From the NCBI RefSeq assembly GCF_031844685.1, contig NZ_CP134605.1:2500001-2564000 (forward strand): a stretch of 64,000 bases of DNA, read 5' to 3'. Origin of the DNA: Streptomyces sp. ITFR-21. Lineage in GTDB: Bacteria; Actinomycetota; Actinomycetes; Streptomycetales; Streptomycetaceae. Made by a program: the position numbers and the translations under genes. Numbering within the stretch: the stretch's first letter is position 1; every line of letters starts with the position of its first letter. This document shows positions 17,001-24,869 of the stretch, piece after piece. The notes under the pieces are model-generated. The model saw only the letters and a program-made list of their open reading frames with translations, did no database searches and was not told where the DNA came from.

Positions 17001-18795
17001 CCTCGGCCAGCACCCGCTGAGTCCGCACTGGTTGGACGACGTGAGCGAGTCGTCGCCGCGGATCGCGGACCGGATCGCGGATCTGGCCGGGGCGGCGGGG
17101 CTGCCGTGGGAGGTGGGCGGCCACCCGACGACCTTCGACGCCGTGGGCGTGTTCGCCCCGGACGAGTTGCTGGTGCTCCTGATGACCGGCGGTGTCCGCG
17201 AGCGCGACCGGGCTTTTGCCGCCCTGGTGCTGCGGCGCATACCGGCGCAACTGCTCCGCTGGCGCCTGGCCGCCCTGTACGGCACCGGAATGGCCGGCCC
17301 CTTCGCCGGTCCGCAGGCCGGCCCGCGGCCCTGTGCGCGGCCCTCGGACCTGGCGCTGCTGAACAGCGCCGCGAGCGGCCTCCAGTGGCGGGAAACGCTG
17401 TCCTCATGGCTCCTGGGCCCCGTGCCCGACCGGGCGGCGGCGAACGAGCTGGCCCTGCTCACCCGCTGGCGGTCACCGGAAGAGACGGTCAGCGCGAACA
17501 CCCTCATGGGCTGCGCCGAGTCCTCCGGGCACACCCCGGGCGACGTGGCCGACCGGTGCGCTCAACTCGGCTACCGCACCGAACCGTTGGGCGGGCTGGC
17601 GAAGGCCGACCGGACCGATCTGCCGTTGCTCACTCCGCTGGGCGACGCGAGCGGCTGGCTCCCGCCCGGCGCCGAACTGTCCGCCGCGCAGGTCGCCTTC
17701 AGCGCCGCCCTGGCCAACCTGCCGACCCGGGAGGCCGCCGAGCGGCTCGGCGAACTGGGCTTCACACTCCCCGGGGCCGTTCCCTGCCGGGAGCGGTGGA
17801 CGTCCGAGGAGCGGGAGATGCTCAGGGGACTGTGGCGAGCGCACGCCGAACCGCCCGCGCCCGGGGCCGCGATGACCGTCACCGTCCCCCAACTGGTGCA
17901 AGCCGCACAGATTCCCGGCCTGCCGCTGCGCGAGGCCGCGGAACTGCTGACCGGCCTCGGCTTTCACGTGCCGCCGGCGGGCTCACTCGTCGAAGAGGCG
18001 ACCGACGACGACCGGATGCTGCTGGCGTACGAAGGTGTCTGGGCCTGGGCGGACCGCCCCGTGGCACCGATTCACGTCCTGGCGGTGGCGTCCCGGACCC
18101 GCAGGCCGGCCGCCGAGGTCGTAGGGCGGCTGCGGGCGCTCGGCTTCCAGGCGGCGGACATCCCGACCGACCGGGAGCCGGACCTCGCGGCGGCCACCGA
18201 CAAGATCGTCAAGGACGGTCTCTACTCCCCTGTGGCCAGGGTGGTCGACGGAATCGTCGAACTGCACAACCGACACACCTTCACGGGCGTCGCGACGCCG
18301 ACCGAGGGCCTTGCCGGGGCGCTGGAAGCCCTGGGTTACGTCCTGGCCGGCGGGCCGCAGCTGATGGCCCGGCGGATCGGCGCGGACGGCCCTGCCTTCG
18401 GCACACTGCCCACGCCGTCCGGTTTCGGGCCCGTCCCACCGGTCGACCTGTACGCCCTGGGCGAGTACGTCGGTCGCCCGCGTCCCGAGGTCGCCGCGGA
18501 ACTGGCCTCCCTCGGCTACGAAATCGCCCCGGAGGACCCCCGGTTCGAAGGCGACCTCCAGGTCGAGTGGACCCTGGGCCGGCTGATCCGACGCTTCCAC
18601 CCGGCCCTCGGCGGGACGCCGGCAACGCCGCCCCCGCGCGACCCCCAGCACATCTCCCTGCCCGCCCTGGCCGCCACCGCCATGCGCCACGGCCTCCCCT
18701 TCCACGAGGCGGCCCGGTTCGCCACCGCCTGCGCCATCCACCACGAGGCCGAACCCTGGTTCCCCCCGGCCCCGGCCCCGCCCGCCACCGGCTGA
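14026..18795 (+). CDS. Caspase-Hsp90-type ATPase-repeat protein, predicted conflict-system effector
   Basis: 1589 residues from GTG 14026. (1) A caspase-like peptidase at 1-~260: the strand ALLIGASDY, His81 in LLSGHGQHFEGADYLIP and Cys131 in VVFLIDACREG. (2) A helical region ~290-660, perhaps an inactive HD-like domain. (3) A GHKL/Hsp90 ATP-binding fold with every box intact: ELYQNALDAL (Glu689, Asn693), DNGIGM (743-748), FGIGVLSY (792-799) and GTSVRLML (846-). (4) From ~1080 to the end, helical repeats ending in LG-aromatic (CAQLGY, LGELGF, LTGLGF, LRALGF, LEALGY, LASLGY), like the winged-helix repeats linked to Hsp90 modules. Inferred role: nucleotide-gated sensing that releases a suicide protease on infection. 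No transmembrane segment or signal peptide. Confidence 0.8.
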   Translation: MSHQALLIGASDYDDPAIAELPFIPDDLRRLQNALTEREFGSVEILESPRGTTGTAVHARVSRFLREAARGDVLFILLSGHGQHFEGADYLIPEDASFAIDPFASCCVEIGWRKELEESAAAQVVFLIDACREGLEQDAKSPAGVHRWATKKVAATLRRKVAYVYACSPAEKAHFIRATDTAHATGTDGGAQASGATGEARRRRAADGADGATTQGDRTGESFSLFSRAVADVVTEVTHAVDLADFEEQVQARVSALHTAYGKPGRPQRLRVTTDVGDRRAFAVLPGPARHARAHPWVRSVTVHPAWDRTAAGPTRDMLQQVCAALAGQLADDFTRSSAVLRDDPWHDTELARRAQSRMDFLVRRVEDTEALSRGGRPAAFSPTEAALTVLLPLVVQAFWTHEAAQRVDVLDKGARTPEHDRFHDFVRTHPRLVRRLRTLDQAGDPRGDTARIRWWLFHRWLLQQPELYTGQSLKSLLGTAEQAPDGDCDRPAWVDVALSADRFGRFVQDLRTAPFGIPGDSALAVPDVIGASTGDEHDVRHALVAALAKSAQALAVDPVDLPEIVVEHLGISDAVDLPELLTTLRASEWRTSGVGRSLHAVCHHPAVQIALRDHARRTDELLRDVNRNPALPPLRSLPPFADADQVRLSGSTPEHLSDGIRFQLAEDRVQELLMGESLYQDRGLAVRELYQNALDALRYRDARTQYLRRTGDGRRREDTWTGRIDFRQGLDADGRPYLECRDNGIGMGVHELSHVFAQGGTRFVDLPEYIGEEASWSELSPPITLHPNSRFGIGVLSYFMLADEIEVRTCRMGRDGRPGRLLKVTIAGPGNLFRVQDLGEGEETGTSVRLMLARGRSPVSCVDTLEQLLWVAQYRTTAEHGSRRAQWAPGELAAAAVERHRSSQRGRLWTSEDTVLPSGCPDLWWIDGAGALLADGLYVSSSSADREAPYGLAVNLYGPHRPELTVNRASALSYDYAYVERAALATAGDVVLGQHPLSPHWLDDVSESSPRIADRIADLAGAAGLPWEVGGHPTTFDAVGVFAPDELLVLLMTGGVRERDRAFAALVLRRIPAQLLRWRLAALYGTGMAGPFAGPQAGPRPCARPSDLALLNSAASGLQWRETLSSWLLGPVPDRAAANELALLTRWRSPEETVSANTLMGCAESSGHTPGDVADRCAQLGYRTEPLGGLAKADRTDLPLLTPLGDASGWLPPGAELSAAQVAFSAALANLPTREAAERLGELGFTLPGAVPCRERWTSEEREMLRGLWRAHAEPPAPGAAMTVTVPQLVQAAQIPGLPLREAAELLTGLGFHVPPAGSLVEEATDDDRMLLAYEGVWAWADRPVAPIHVLAVASRTRRPAAEVVGRLRALGFQAADIPTDREPDLAAATDKIVKDGLYSPVARVVDGIVELHNRHTFTGVATPTEGLAGALEALGYVLAGGPQLMARRIGADGPAFGTLPTPSGFGPVPPVDLYALGEYVGRPRPEVAAELASLGYEIAPEDPRFEGDLQVEWTLGRLIRRFHPALGGTPATPPPRDPQHISLPALAATAMRHGLPFHEAARFATACAIHHEAEPWFPPAPAPPATG

Positions 18796-19128
18796 CCCGC
18801 TGCGCCCCGGCCGCGTCCGTACCGCGACCGTACCGCGACCGTCGTGGCGTCGATACCGCCGCGGGCGGACGGTACCGGGCGACACCGCCGCGCGGCGGCC
18901 GGCGGAGCCCCCGCCGGCCGAGGCGGCCAAGGCCCGACCGGTTATTCGAGATCCGAGAGGAAAACTCGGACGTCGCAGTTCGCGGCGAGGCCAACAACCC
19001 TTGCCCCGGCGCCACTTGCCCCTCCAGCGGTTCCGACAGCCCTACCTCCGGCCCCACCTGCCCATCCGGCGGGGCCGGCCGTCGATGCGGCTGAGGTGCC
19101 GTCAGGGGTGCCGGCGCCGTGTTCGGCA
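18796..19128. other. Gene-free 333-base convergent spacer
   Basis: It lies between the ends of two convergent genes. It begins with a short duplicated motif (TACCGCGACCG, twice near 18820-18843) and otherwise holds G/C-rich sequence with no supported gene. A patch near 18945-18985 (CGAGATCCGAGAGGAAAACTCGG) could form a weak hairpin (CCGAG/CTCGG) and end one of the transcripts. Confidence 0.45.
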
Positions 19129-20190
19129 TCAGGCCGTCACCTCGTCGCGGGCGCGCAGCGCGGGCAGGACGGTCTCGCCGAAGAGCACCATGTCCTCGTC
19201 GTACTCCGGGAAGATCAGCATCAGCCCGTCCAGGTCTGCCTCGTGCACGATGTACTCGATGTGCTCGGTGACCGTCCGCGCCGAACCGGCGACGTACGCG
19301 GTCTGGAACGCGGCCTCGCCTTCGGCGCCTTCGGCCCACGCGCGGGCCTGGTCCTCGGGGATGCCCCAGGTTCTGCGCATATGGACGAGTGCCTCGCGGT
19401 CGAGTCCCGCACCCCATTCCCGCACCTTCTTCGCGGCCAGTTCGTCGGTCTCGTCCTGGACCACGGTGAGCATCGAATAGGTCTTGCAGACGCGGCCGTT
19501 GGCCTTCGCCCGCGTGTGGACGTCCGCCGAGAGCAGCCGCATCTCGTCAAGGCTCTCCGCGGCAAGAAAGGCGCCGTCGGCGTACCGCGCCTGGAAGCGG
19601 CGCGCGTCCTCGGACGTACCCGCGCTGATGACGGTCGGGCGGCTCGCCGGGTGCGGGCGGGACTCGCAGTCGACGAGGTCGAAGTACGGGGTGTGCATGG
19701 TGACCGAGGGTTCGGTCCACAGCCGGCTGACCGCCTCCGTCCACAGTTCCGTCATCCGGTAGCGGTCCGCGTGGCTGAGGTCCGGGTCCCAGACGCCGAA
19801 CTGCTCGAACTCCCCCGGGTAGGAGCCGTTGACGATGTTCAGGCCGGCCCGGCCGCCGGAGACGTCCTGGAGGGTGGTGAGCATCTTCGCCGCGATGGCG
19901 GGGTTGTGGACGTTCGCGTGCAGGGTGGCCCAGATCTTGACCCGGGTGGTGGACTCGGCGAGCGCCGCCATCATCGTCAGCGACTCCAGCGAGCGGCCCC
20001 AGTGGTCGGTGGTGCCGCCGAAGCCGCGCCACTTCGCCATCGACATGATGAAGTCGAGCCCGATGTCCTCCGCGTGCAGAGCGGCGCGTTTGTTCCACGC
20101 GTAGCTCGCCTCGGGATGCGGCGCCGTCGTGGACAGCATCCATCCCCCGTTCCCGATGGGGAGGAAGATTCCGTATTCTTTCGCGGGCAC
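19129..20190 (-). CDS. LLM-class flavin-dependent monooxygenase, RutA-like
   Basis: 353 residues from GTG 20190. It resembles RutA and related FMN monooxygenases along its length: EYGIFLPIGNGGWM at the start, AEDIGLDF, WRGFGGTTDHWG, SGGRAGLNIVNG and RRFQARYADGAF. RutA opens the uracil ring; other relatives attack pyrazines, sulfonates or dimethyl compounds, so the substrate cannot be fixed from sequence. It lies downstream of a NitT/TauT-type importer on the same strand after a 456-base gap, suggesting that it processes the imported compound. Confidence 0.85.
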   Translation of the reverse strand: MPAKEYGIFLPIGNGGWMLSTTAPHPEASYAWNKRAALHAEDIGLDFIMSMAKWRGFGGTTDHWGRSLESLTMMAALAESTTRVKIWATLHANVHNPAIAAKMLTTLQDVSGGRAGLNIVNGSYPGEFEQFGVWDPDLSHADRYRMTELWTEAVSRLWTEPSVTMHTPYFDLVDCESRPHPASRPTVISAGTSEDARRFQARYADGAFLAAESLDEMRLLSADVHTRAKANGRVCKTYSMLTVVQDETDELAAKKVREWGAGLDREALVHMRRTWGIPEDQARAWAEGAEGEAAFQTAYVAGSARTVTEHIEYIVHEADLDGLMLIFPEYDEDMVLFGETVLPALRARDEVTA

Positions 20191-20646
20191 GTTTGGGGCC
20201 TTTCCGTGAGATTCCTGAAACCGCCCCGGCGGGCGTGGGGACCGCCGGGGACGGTGGGGACGTCATGGGCCGGTGGGGACGGACGCGGGCTTACGGGGCC
20301 GAGCGGGCGCAGGGCGGCGGGCGGCGGGCGGCGCGGGCCGACGGAACGGCCCGGACCCCGCCGAGGACCGACCGGAATTGACCGGAACCGGCTGGAACCG
20401 GCCGAAGCTGATCCGGAGCCGACCGGAACTGGCGGCCGAGGTCGACCAGGACCGACCGGAACAGGCCGGGACCGACCGGGTGACCGGCCCGGATCCACCC
20501 GAGCCCGCACCGGCGCCCAGACGCCCAGCACGCGGCGCCCGACGTCCATCCGGCGCACCCACCCGGCGCGACCCGCCGCCCGCCTCCGGCACCGGCACCG
20601 GCACCGGCACCCGCACCCGCACCCGCACCCGCACCCGCCTCCCAGG
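20191..20646. repeat. Gene-free 456-base spacer with short repeats
   Basis: Two repeat zones: about 20380-20500, a degenerate field of GACCGGAAC-like words, and 20588-20638, hexamers GGCACC then CGCACC. No gene is supported. It separates the solute-binding gene from the monooxygenase, so the latter may have its own promoter here, although none is clear. Confidence 0.6.
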
Positions 20647-21771
20647 CTACGGCGCAGGCCACACAAGCCTGTCGCCCGCGTACACCGCGCTGACGAACGA
20701 CGTGTCGAACCACCCCTTCGCCTTGTCCGCGGTCACGCCCTCCGGCACGATCTTGAACCGGTGCAGCATGTCGACCAGCTTCGCGACATTGCCGAGGTCG
20801 ATGCCGCCGAGCGGCTGCCCCGGTGTCGGGTTGTCCTTGACGACCTGCGTCTCGGTCGTCCAGATGCTCGCGTTCAGCTTCTTGTCGTACGTCGGGCCGG
20901 ACAGCCGCGCCGCGTAGCCCACACACTCGTCGGTGTGCTGCGCGCTGGAGGAGCAGTACGCGTACGCGTGCAGCGCCGCGCGCAGGATGTCCTCGACCGC
21001 GTGCGGATGCGCCCGCGCGAACGCCGGGTTCACGGCCATCGCGCCGATCGAGCTGGGGATCCCGTAGTCGACGGGCTTCCACACGGTGACCTCCTTGCCC
21101 GCGGCCTTGAGCTGGTTGGGCTCGTTGGAGACGAATCCGGTGAGCGCCGCGAGGCCGCCTTGGCGGCGGGGCAGCACGGAAGGGTCGTACCCCTCCTTGA
21201 CCAGCTTGAGCGAGTCCCACCTGACCCCCGCCTTGACCAGCATCGCCTCAACGGCGGCCGGCACATAGCCCTTGTGCCCGACCACCTTGCCGTCGAGTTG
21301 GGTGAGCTCGGTGACGTCCTTGTTGGTCATCAGGATGTCGAGGCCCGCGTCGGAGTACGAGGAGATGCCCTCGATGTCGATGCCGTTGGCCTGTGCCTGG
21401 ATGATGTCCTGTTCGGCGATGGCGGATACGGTCGCCTGCCCGCTGGCCAGCAGCTTGGTGTTCAGCGCGGTGTCGCCGGTGCCGGGCTTGAGCGAGACGT
21501 CGAGACATAGGTCTTTGAAGTAGCCGAGTTTGGCGGCGGCGACGTATTCCAGGATCGATACCGACGACTGGTACTGGTAGCCGGACAGGTAGGTGATCCG
21601 GCCGGCGGCCTTGTTCTCCGCGCAGCGCCCGGCGGAGATCGCGGAACCCTGCGCGCCCGACGACGAGTTGCCGCCCGGGCCCGAGCCGGAACCGCACCCC
21701 GCGAGGCCGGCGGTCAGCACGGCGGCGGCGAGGCCCACGAGACCGGAGGTGATGAGGCGGTGGTGCTGCAT
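20647..21771 (-). CDS. NitT/TauT-type ABC transporter substrate-binding lipoprotein
   Basis: 374 residues from ATG 21771 with GGAG nearby. The lipoprotein signal ends in LTAGLAGC. The mature part has the NMT1/SsuA-like pattern: ILEYVAAAKLGYFKDLCLDV, GTGDTALNTKLLASGQATV, IEGISSYSDAGLDILMT, and a conserved WDSLKLVKEGYDPSV stretch. The family carries sulfonates, nitrate, thiamine precursors or aromatic acids; the ligand is not decided by sequence. Between the permease and this gene is a 190-base gap filled partly with nine-base repeats (CCGGACCCG; 21881-21943). Confidence 0.85.
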   Translation of the reverse strand: MQHHRLITSGLVGLAAAVLTAGLAGCGSGSGPGGNSSSGAQGSAISAGRCAENKAAGRITYLSGYQYQSSVSILEYVAAAKLGYFKDLCLDVSLKPGTGDTALNTKLLASGQATVSAIAEQDIIQAQANGIDIEGISSYSDAGLDILMTNKDVTELTQLDGKVVGHKGYVPAAVEAMLVKAGVRWDSLKLVKEGYDPSVLPRRQGGLAALTGFVSNEPNQLKAAGKEVTVWKPVDYGIPSSIGAMAVNPAFARAHPHAVEDILRAALHAYAYCSSSAQHTDECVGYAARLSGPTYDKKLNASIWTTETQVVKDNPTPGQPLGGIDLGNVAKLVDMLHRFKIVPEGVTADKAKGWFDTSFVSAVYAGDRLVWPAP

Positions 21772-21880
21772 GGGCGACTCCGTAAGGGGTGAGGCGGCCC
21801 GCGAAGGCCGGAGGTGGCGTGTGCCTGCTTGTGTTCAACGGTTTCGCCGTGCGGCAGGCCGAAACGCCGCGCGGCCGGCC

Positions 21881-21943
21881 CAACCGGACCCGCCGGCCCA
21901 ACCGGACCCGCCGGACCCGCCGGACCCACCGGACCCACCGGGA
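21881..21943. repeat. Nine-base tandem repeats between ABC genes
   Basis: Units of CCGGACCCG/CCGGACCCA are repeated about seven times with drift, in the gap between the permease stop and the solute-binding gene start. Confidence 0.7.
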
Positions 21944-21960
21944 TCAACCGGCCGCCGGTA

Positions 21961-22884
21961 TCAGTCCCGCGCGCTGTCGTGCCAGCGCAGTGCCCACCGC
22001 TCGACCAGCGTGACGGCGAGCAGCAGCGCCACGCCCATGAGCGCGAGCACGAAGATCGACGCGTACACCACCGGCAGTTGGTTCATGGACGAGGCCACGC
22101 TGATCACCGTGCCGAGGCCGTAGGTCGACCCGGCGGCCGACATCTCGGCCACCACCGCGCCGATGATCGACAGCGGGAAGACGATGCGCAGCGCGGCGAA
22201 GAGGAAAGGCAGCGCGTTGGGGATGCGCAGGTGCCAGAGCAGTTCGAGCCGGCCGGCGTCCATCGTCCGGTACACCTGGAGTACCTCCCGCGGCACGGAC
22301 CGCAGACCGGCGGCGGTGTTGATGAGGATGGGGAAGAAGCAGATCAGGCCGGTGATGATCAGCTTGGGCAGCGGGCCGAAGCCGAAGGCCACCACCAGCG
22401 CCGGGGCGATCGCGACGAGCGGGGTGACGTTGAGGACGACCGCGATCGGCATGACCGCCCGGCTGACGAGCGGGAGTTCGCTGGTCAGCACCGCGAGGAC
22501 GAACGCGGCGGCGAACCCCATGGCGAGCCCGGCGGTCGCCTCACCCAGCGTGGTCAGGGCGTTGTCGACGTAGTAGCCGAAATTCGAACCGAGCGACCTG
22601 CCGATGCCCGGCAGGGACGGCAGCAGGTAGGGCAGCCTCCTGGCGCCGTACTGCCAGAGGACGGCGAGAAGCGCCAGCATCACCACGAGGGGCAGCCACA
22701 CGGCGGGGCGGGCCCAGGCCAGCCGGGACGTCGTACGGCCGCGGCCGAAGCGCGGCGGCGCCACGGACGGCTCCACAGGCGACTCCGCGGACGGCGCCGC
22801 AGACGGCTCGGCGGGCGACTCCGCCTCGGACGCCGTGGTGGCGCGTTCCGCGGCTACGGCCATGTCGTCGAATCCCCCGTTCAC
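21961..22884 (-). CDS. NitT/TauT-type ABC transporter permease
   Basis: 307 residues if it starts at GTG 22884, whose GTGA overlaps the ATPase stop by four bases (translational coupling); ATG 22863, seven codons in, behind GGGGGA, is the alternative. A Pro/Glu/Ala-rich cytoplasmic head (to ~50) is followed by six membrane helices and the BPD_transp_1 coupling loop (LRSVPREVLQVYRTMDAGRL, then LWHLRIPNALPFLFAALRI). It works with the ATPase upstream and the lipoprotein downstream. Confidence 0.88.
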   Translation of the reverse strand: MNGGFDDMAVAAERATTASEAESPAEPSAAPSAESPVEPSVAPPRFGRGRTTSRLAWARPAVWLPLVVMLALLAVLWQYGARRLPYLLPSLPGIGRSLGSNFGYYVDNALTTLGEATAGLAMGFAAAFVLAVLTSELPLVSRAVMPIAVVLNVTPLVAIAPALVVAFGFGPLPKLIITGLICFFPILINTAAGLRSVPREVLQVYRTMDAGRLELLWHLRIPNALPFLFAALRIVFPLSIIGAVVAEMSAAGSTYGLGTVISVASSMNQLPVVYASIFVLALMGVALLLAVTLVERWALRWHDSARD

Positions 22885-23714
22885 GCGGCGCCGCCGTGCC
22901 AGGCGCGGCGCAGCCGCTCTCTGATCAGGTCCTCGTACGCGTGGAAACGGCGCTCGCCGAAGAGGTGTTGGCCGCGCGGCCGGGGCAGGTCGACGTCGAC
23001 GGTCTCCACGATGCGGCCGGGGTTCGGGGCCATCACGACCACGGTGTCGGAGAGCCGGACCGCCTCGGACACCGAGTGTGTGACGAACACCACCGTCGTT
23101 TTCAACTCTTCCCACAGGTCGAGCAGTTGGTCCTGGAGGCTCTCGCGGGTGAACTCGTCCAGCGCGGAGAAGGGTTCGTCCATGACGAGTACGTCGGGCC
23201 GCAGGCCGAAGGCCCGGACGATCGCCACGCGCTGCCGCATGCCGCCGGACAGTTCGGCCGGGAGCTTGTGCATGGCCTCGCCGAGACCGGCCCTGACCAG
23301 GAGTTCCCGCAGGTCGGGGGCGGCGGCCGGCGCGGTCTCGCGCTCGGTGGAGCGGGCGATGCTCGCGCGGCGTTTGGCGGCGCCGCGGTTGATCTTCTGC
23401 GGGAGCGCGACGTTCCGCAGCACGGACATCCACGGCAGCAGGGCCGGGCTCTGCGGTACGAAGCCGATCATCTTGGCGGCGCCCGCCTCGGCCGGTGTGA
23501 CGCCGTGCATCCGGACATCGCCGCGGTCGGGCTGCTCGAGACCGGCGACCAGGCGTAACAGCGTCGACTTGCCGCAGCCGCTGGGCCCGATGAGGCTGAT
23601 GAACCGGCCGGGCGGGACCGTCAGGTGAACGTCGTCGAGAGCGACCGTCGCGGACGGCCCGGACCCGTAGACCCGGCGCACGGACCGTAACTCCACCGCA
23701 GGCGTACCCGCCAC
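22881..23714 (-). CDS. NitT/TauT-type ABC transporter ATPase
   Basis: ABC ATPase with Walker A GPSGCGKST, Q-loop FVPQSPALLPWMSVLRNV, signature LSGGMRQR, Walker B VLVMDEPFSALD and H-loop VTHSVSEAV. I use GTG 23714 (277 residues, VAGTPAVELRSVRRVYG) because GGGAG lies about seven bases upstream; ATG 23732 is an alternative without a ribosome site. It is the first gene of an ATPase-permease-lipoprotein operon read leftward. The ~210 bases between it and the MarR gene would hold its promoter; I looked for a TPP or other known riboswitch there and found none. Confidence 0.88.
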   Translation of the reverse strand: MAGTPAVELRSVRRVYGSGPSATVALDDVHLTVPPGRFISLIGPSGCGKSTLLRLVAGLEQPDRGDVRMHGVTPAEAGAAKMIGFVPQSPALLPWMSVLRNVALPQKINRGAAKRRASIARSTERETAPAAAPDLRELLVRAGLGEAMHKLPAELSGGMRQRVAIVRAFGLRPDVLVMDEPFSALDEFTRESLQDQLLDLWEELKTTVVFVTHSVSEAVRLSDTVVVMAPNPGRIVETVDVDLPRPRGQHLFGERRFHAYEDLIRERLRRAWHGGAA

Positions 23715-23943
23715 CTTCACTCTCCCAGCCATGTCGCGGGCGCGCGAGCCCGATCCTGAAGGTCGAAGAGTGTGCGCAGCGGGTTCGGCCGACTGCCACG
23801 CGGCAATCCGCTCAGGCCCTCCGACCGTCGGCACCCTGTCTCTCTGCCCACTGCGGTGACCGATTACGCGCGTCGTACGCCGGGGTGGCGGCGCCTCGAC
23901 GCCGGGGCGGCGCCGCAGGCGGCGGCCCCACCGCACCCGGCCG

Positions 23944-24486
23944 TCAGAGCTCCGCCACCAGCCGTTCCAGGAGCGGTAGGACCTGGCGGAGCCGGGCGCG
24001 TTCCTCGGCGGTCAGCGCGTCGACCGCGCGCATGAAGCGCTCGTCCCGGGCGCTGCGCCGGGCCTGCACGGTGGCGTCGCCGGCGCTGGTCACCGACAGG
24101 ATCACCCGGCGGCCGTCGGCGGGGTCGGCGCTGCGCCGGATCAGGTTCTTCGCCTCCAGCGAGGCGACCGTGACGCTGATCGACTGCGGGCTGATCTGCT
24201 CCAGCCTGGCGAGTGCCGCGGCGGTCGTCGGACCGCCCTGCTGGAGCCGGCTGAGCGCCGAGCTCTCCGGCATCGTCAGCTCGCCGAGCTGCTTGGCCTG
24301 CCGGATCGCCCGGTAGAGCACCGCGAGGGTGCCGCGGATCTCGGCGCCGACGCGCTCGGCGCTCAGGTCGTCACCGGTCTGCCCAGGTCCCGTCTGCTCG
24401 GGGCCGGCCTGCCCAGGGCCCGGGGCAGCGGCAACCCGCTCGGCGCTCGGGCTGTCGTGGTCGGGAGGCGAGGTCGTCATAATCAT
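23944..24486 (-). CDS. MarR-family regulator
   Basis: 180 residues from ATG 24486 (ATG 24480 also possible). Residues 1-45 are an unstructured tail with repeats of GPGQ/GPEQTG. The winged helix follows: MPESSALSRLQ, TTAAALARLEQISPQSISVTV, LEAKNLIRRSADPADGRRVIL with the family's DxRR wing. The start codon overlaps a palindrome and a -10 box, so the gene is probably leaderless and autoregulated. The nearest target candidates are the importer and monooxygenase downstream on the same strand. Confidence 0.85.
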   Translation of the reverse strand: MIMTTSPPDHDSPSAERVAAAPGPGQAGPEQTGPGQTGDDLSAERVGAEIRGTLAVLYRAIRQAKQLGELTMPESSALSRLQQGGPTTAAALARLEQISPQSISVTVASLEAKNLIRRSADPADGRRVILSVTSAGDATVQARRSARDERFMRAVDALTAEERARLRQVLPLLERLVAEL

Positions 24487-24503
24487 CAGTCTAGCCTGAT
24501 CAG
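24485..24503 (-). promoter_or_regulatory. Probable leaderless promoter and operator of the MarR gene
   Basis: ATCAG-6-CTGAT (24485-24500) forms an inverted repeat overlapping the start codon, and CTGATCAG (24496-24503) is a perfect palindrome beside it. On the minus strand TAGACT fits a -10 box and ends four bases before ATG 24486. A MarR dimer bound here would block transcription. Confidence 0.45.
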
Positions 24504-24869
24504 TTTTGTCTGACGTTTCAGGGTGCCCTATTGACGAATGATCACACTACGCCCACAAGACACTTACACCGAGTGACGACGATACGCGCCCGCCACCGCC
24601 ACACCCAAGCCCGCCGCCGGGGGTACGCGCACCCAGGGGCGCGAGGAGCTGCGCGACACCCCCCGCCCACCGCAAGGTCCGCCGCCCGACCGCAGCGGCT
24701 TGCCCGGCCGAAGCCCCGGCGGGCCCCGCCACGCCGCGCAGCCGGCAGCCCGGCAGCCCGGCAGCCCGGCAGTGGACAACGGGCGCCGAGCGCCCGGCGC
24801 CCAGCGCCCAGCACCCAGCACCCAGCACCCAGCACCCAGCTCAGGCAACCGCCTCCGGTCCCACCCCGC
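24487..24869. repeat. Gene-free spacer with two short tandem repeats
   Basis: 24740-24772 holds about four GGCAGCCC units and 24796-24843 holds seven-base CCCAGCA/CCCAGCG units. Neither encodes a supported protein. The first ~50 bases are AT-rich for this genome and carry the MarR promoter. Confidence 0.7.

Noticed and set aside
14446-17250. A 934-residue minus-strand frame opposite the caspase/Hsp90 gene
   Set aside because: The plus strand carries recognisable catalytic and nucleotide-binding motifs; the reverse frame is low-complexity Gly/Arg/Val sequence.
23733-23943. A riboswitch (TPP or S-box) upstream of the NitT-type ATPase
   Set aside because: I read the minus-strand leader for the TPP, S-box and cobalamin conserved boxes and found none; only a small CCGAC-G-GTCGG hairpin is present.
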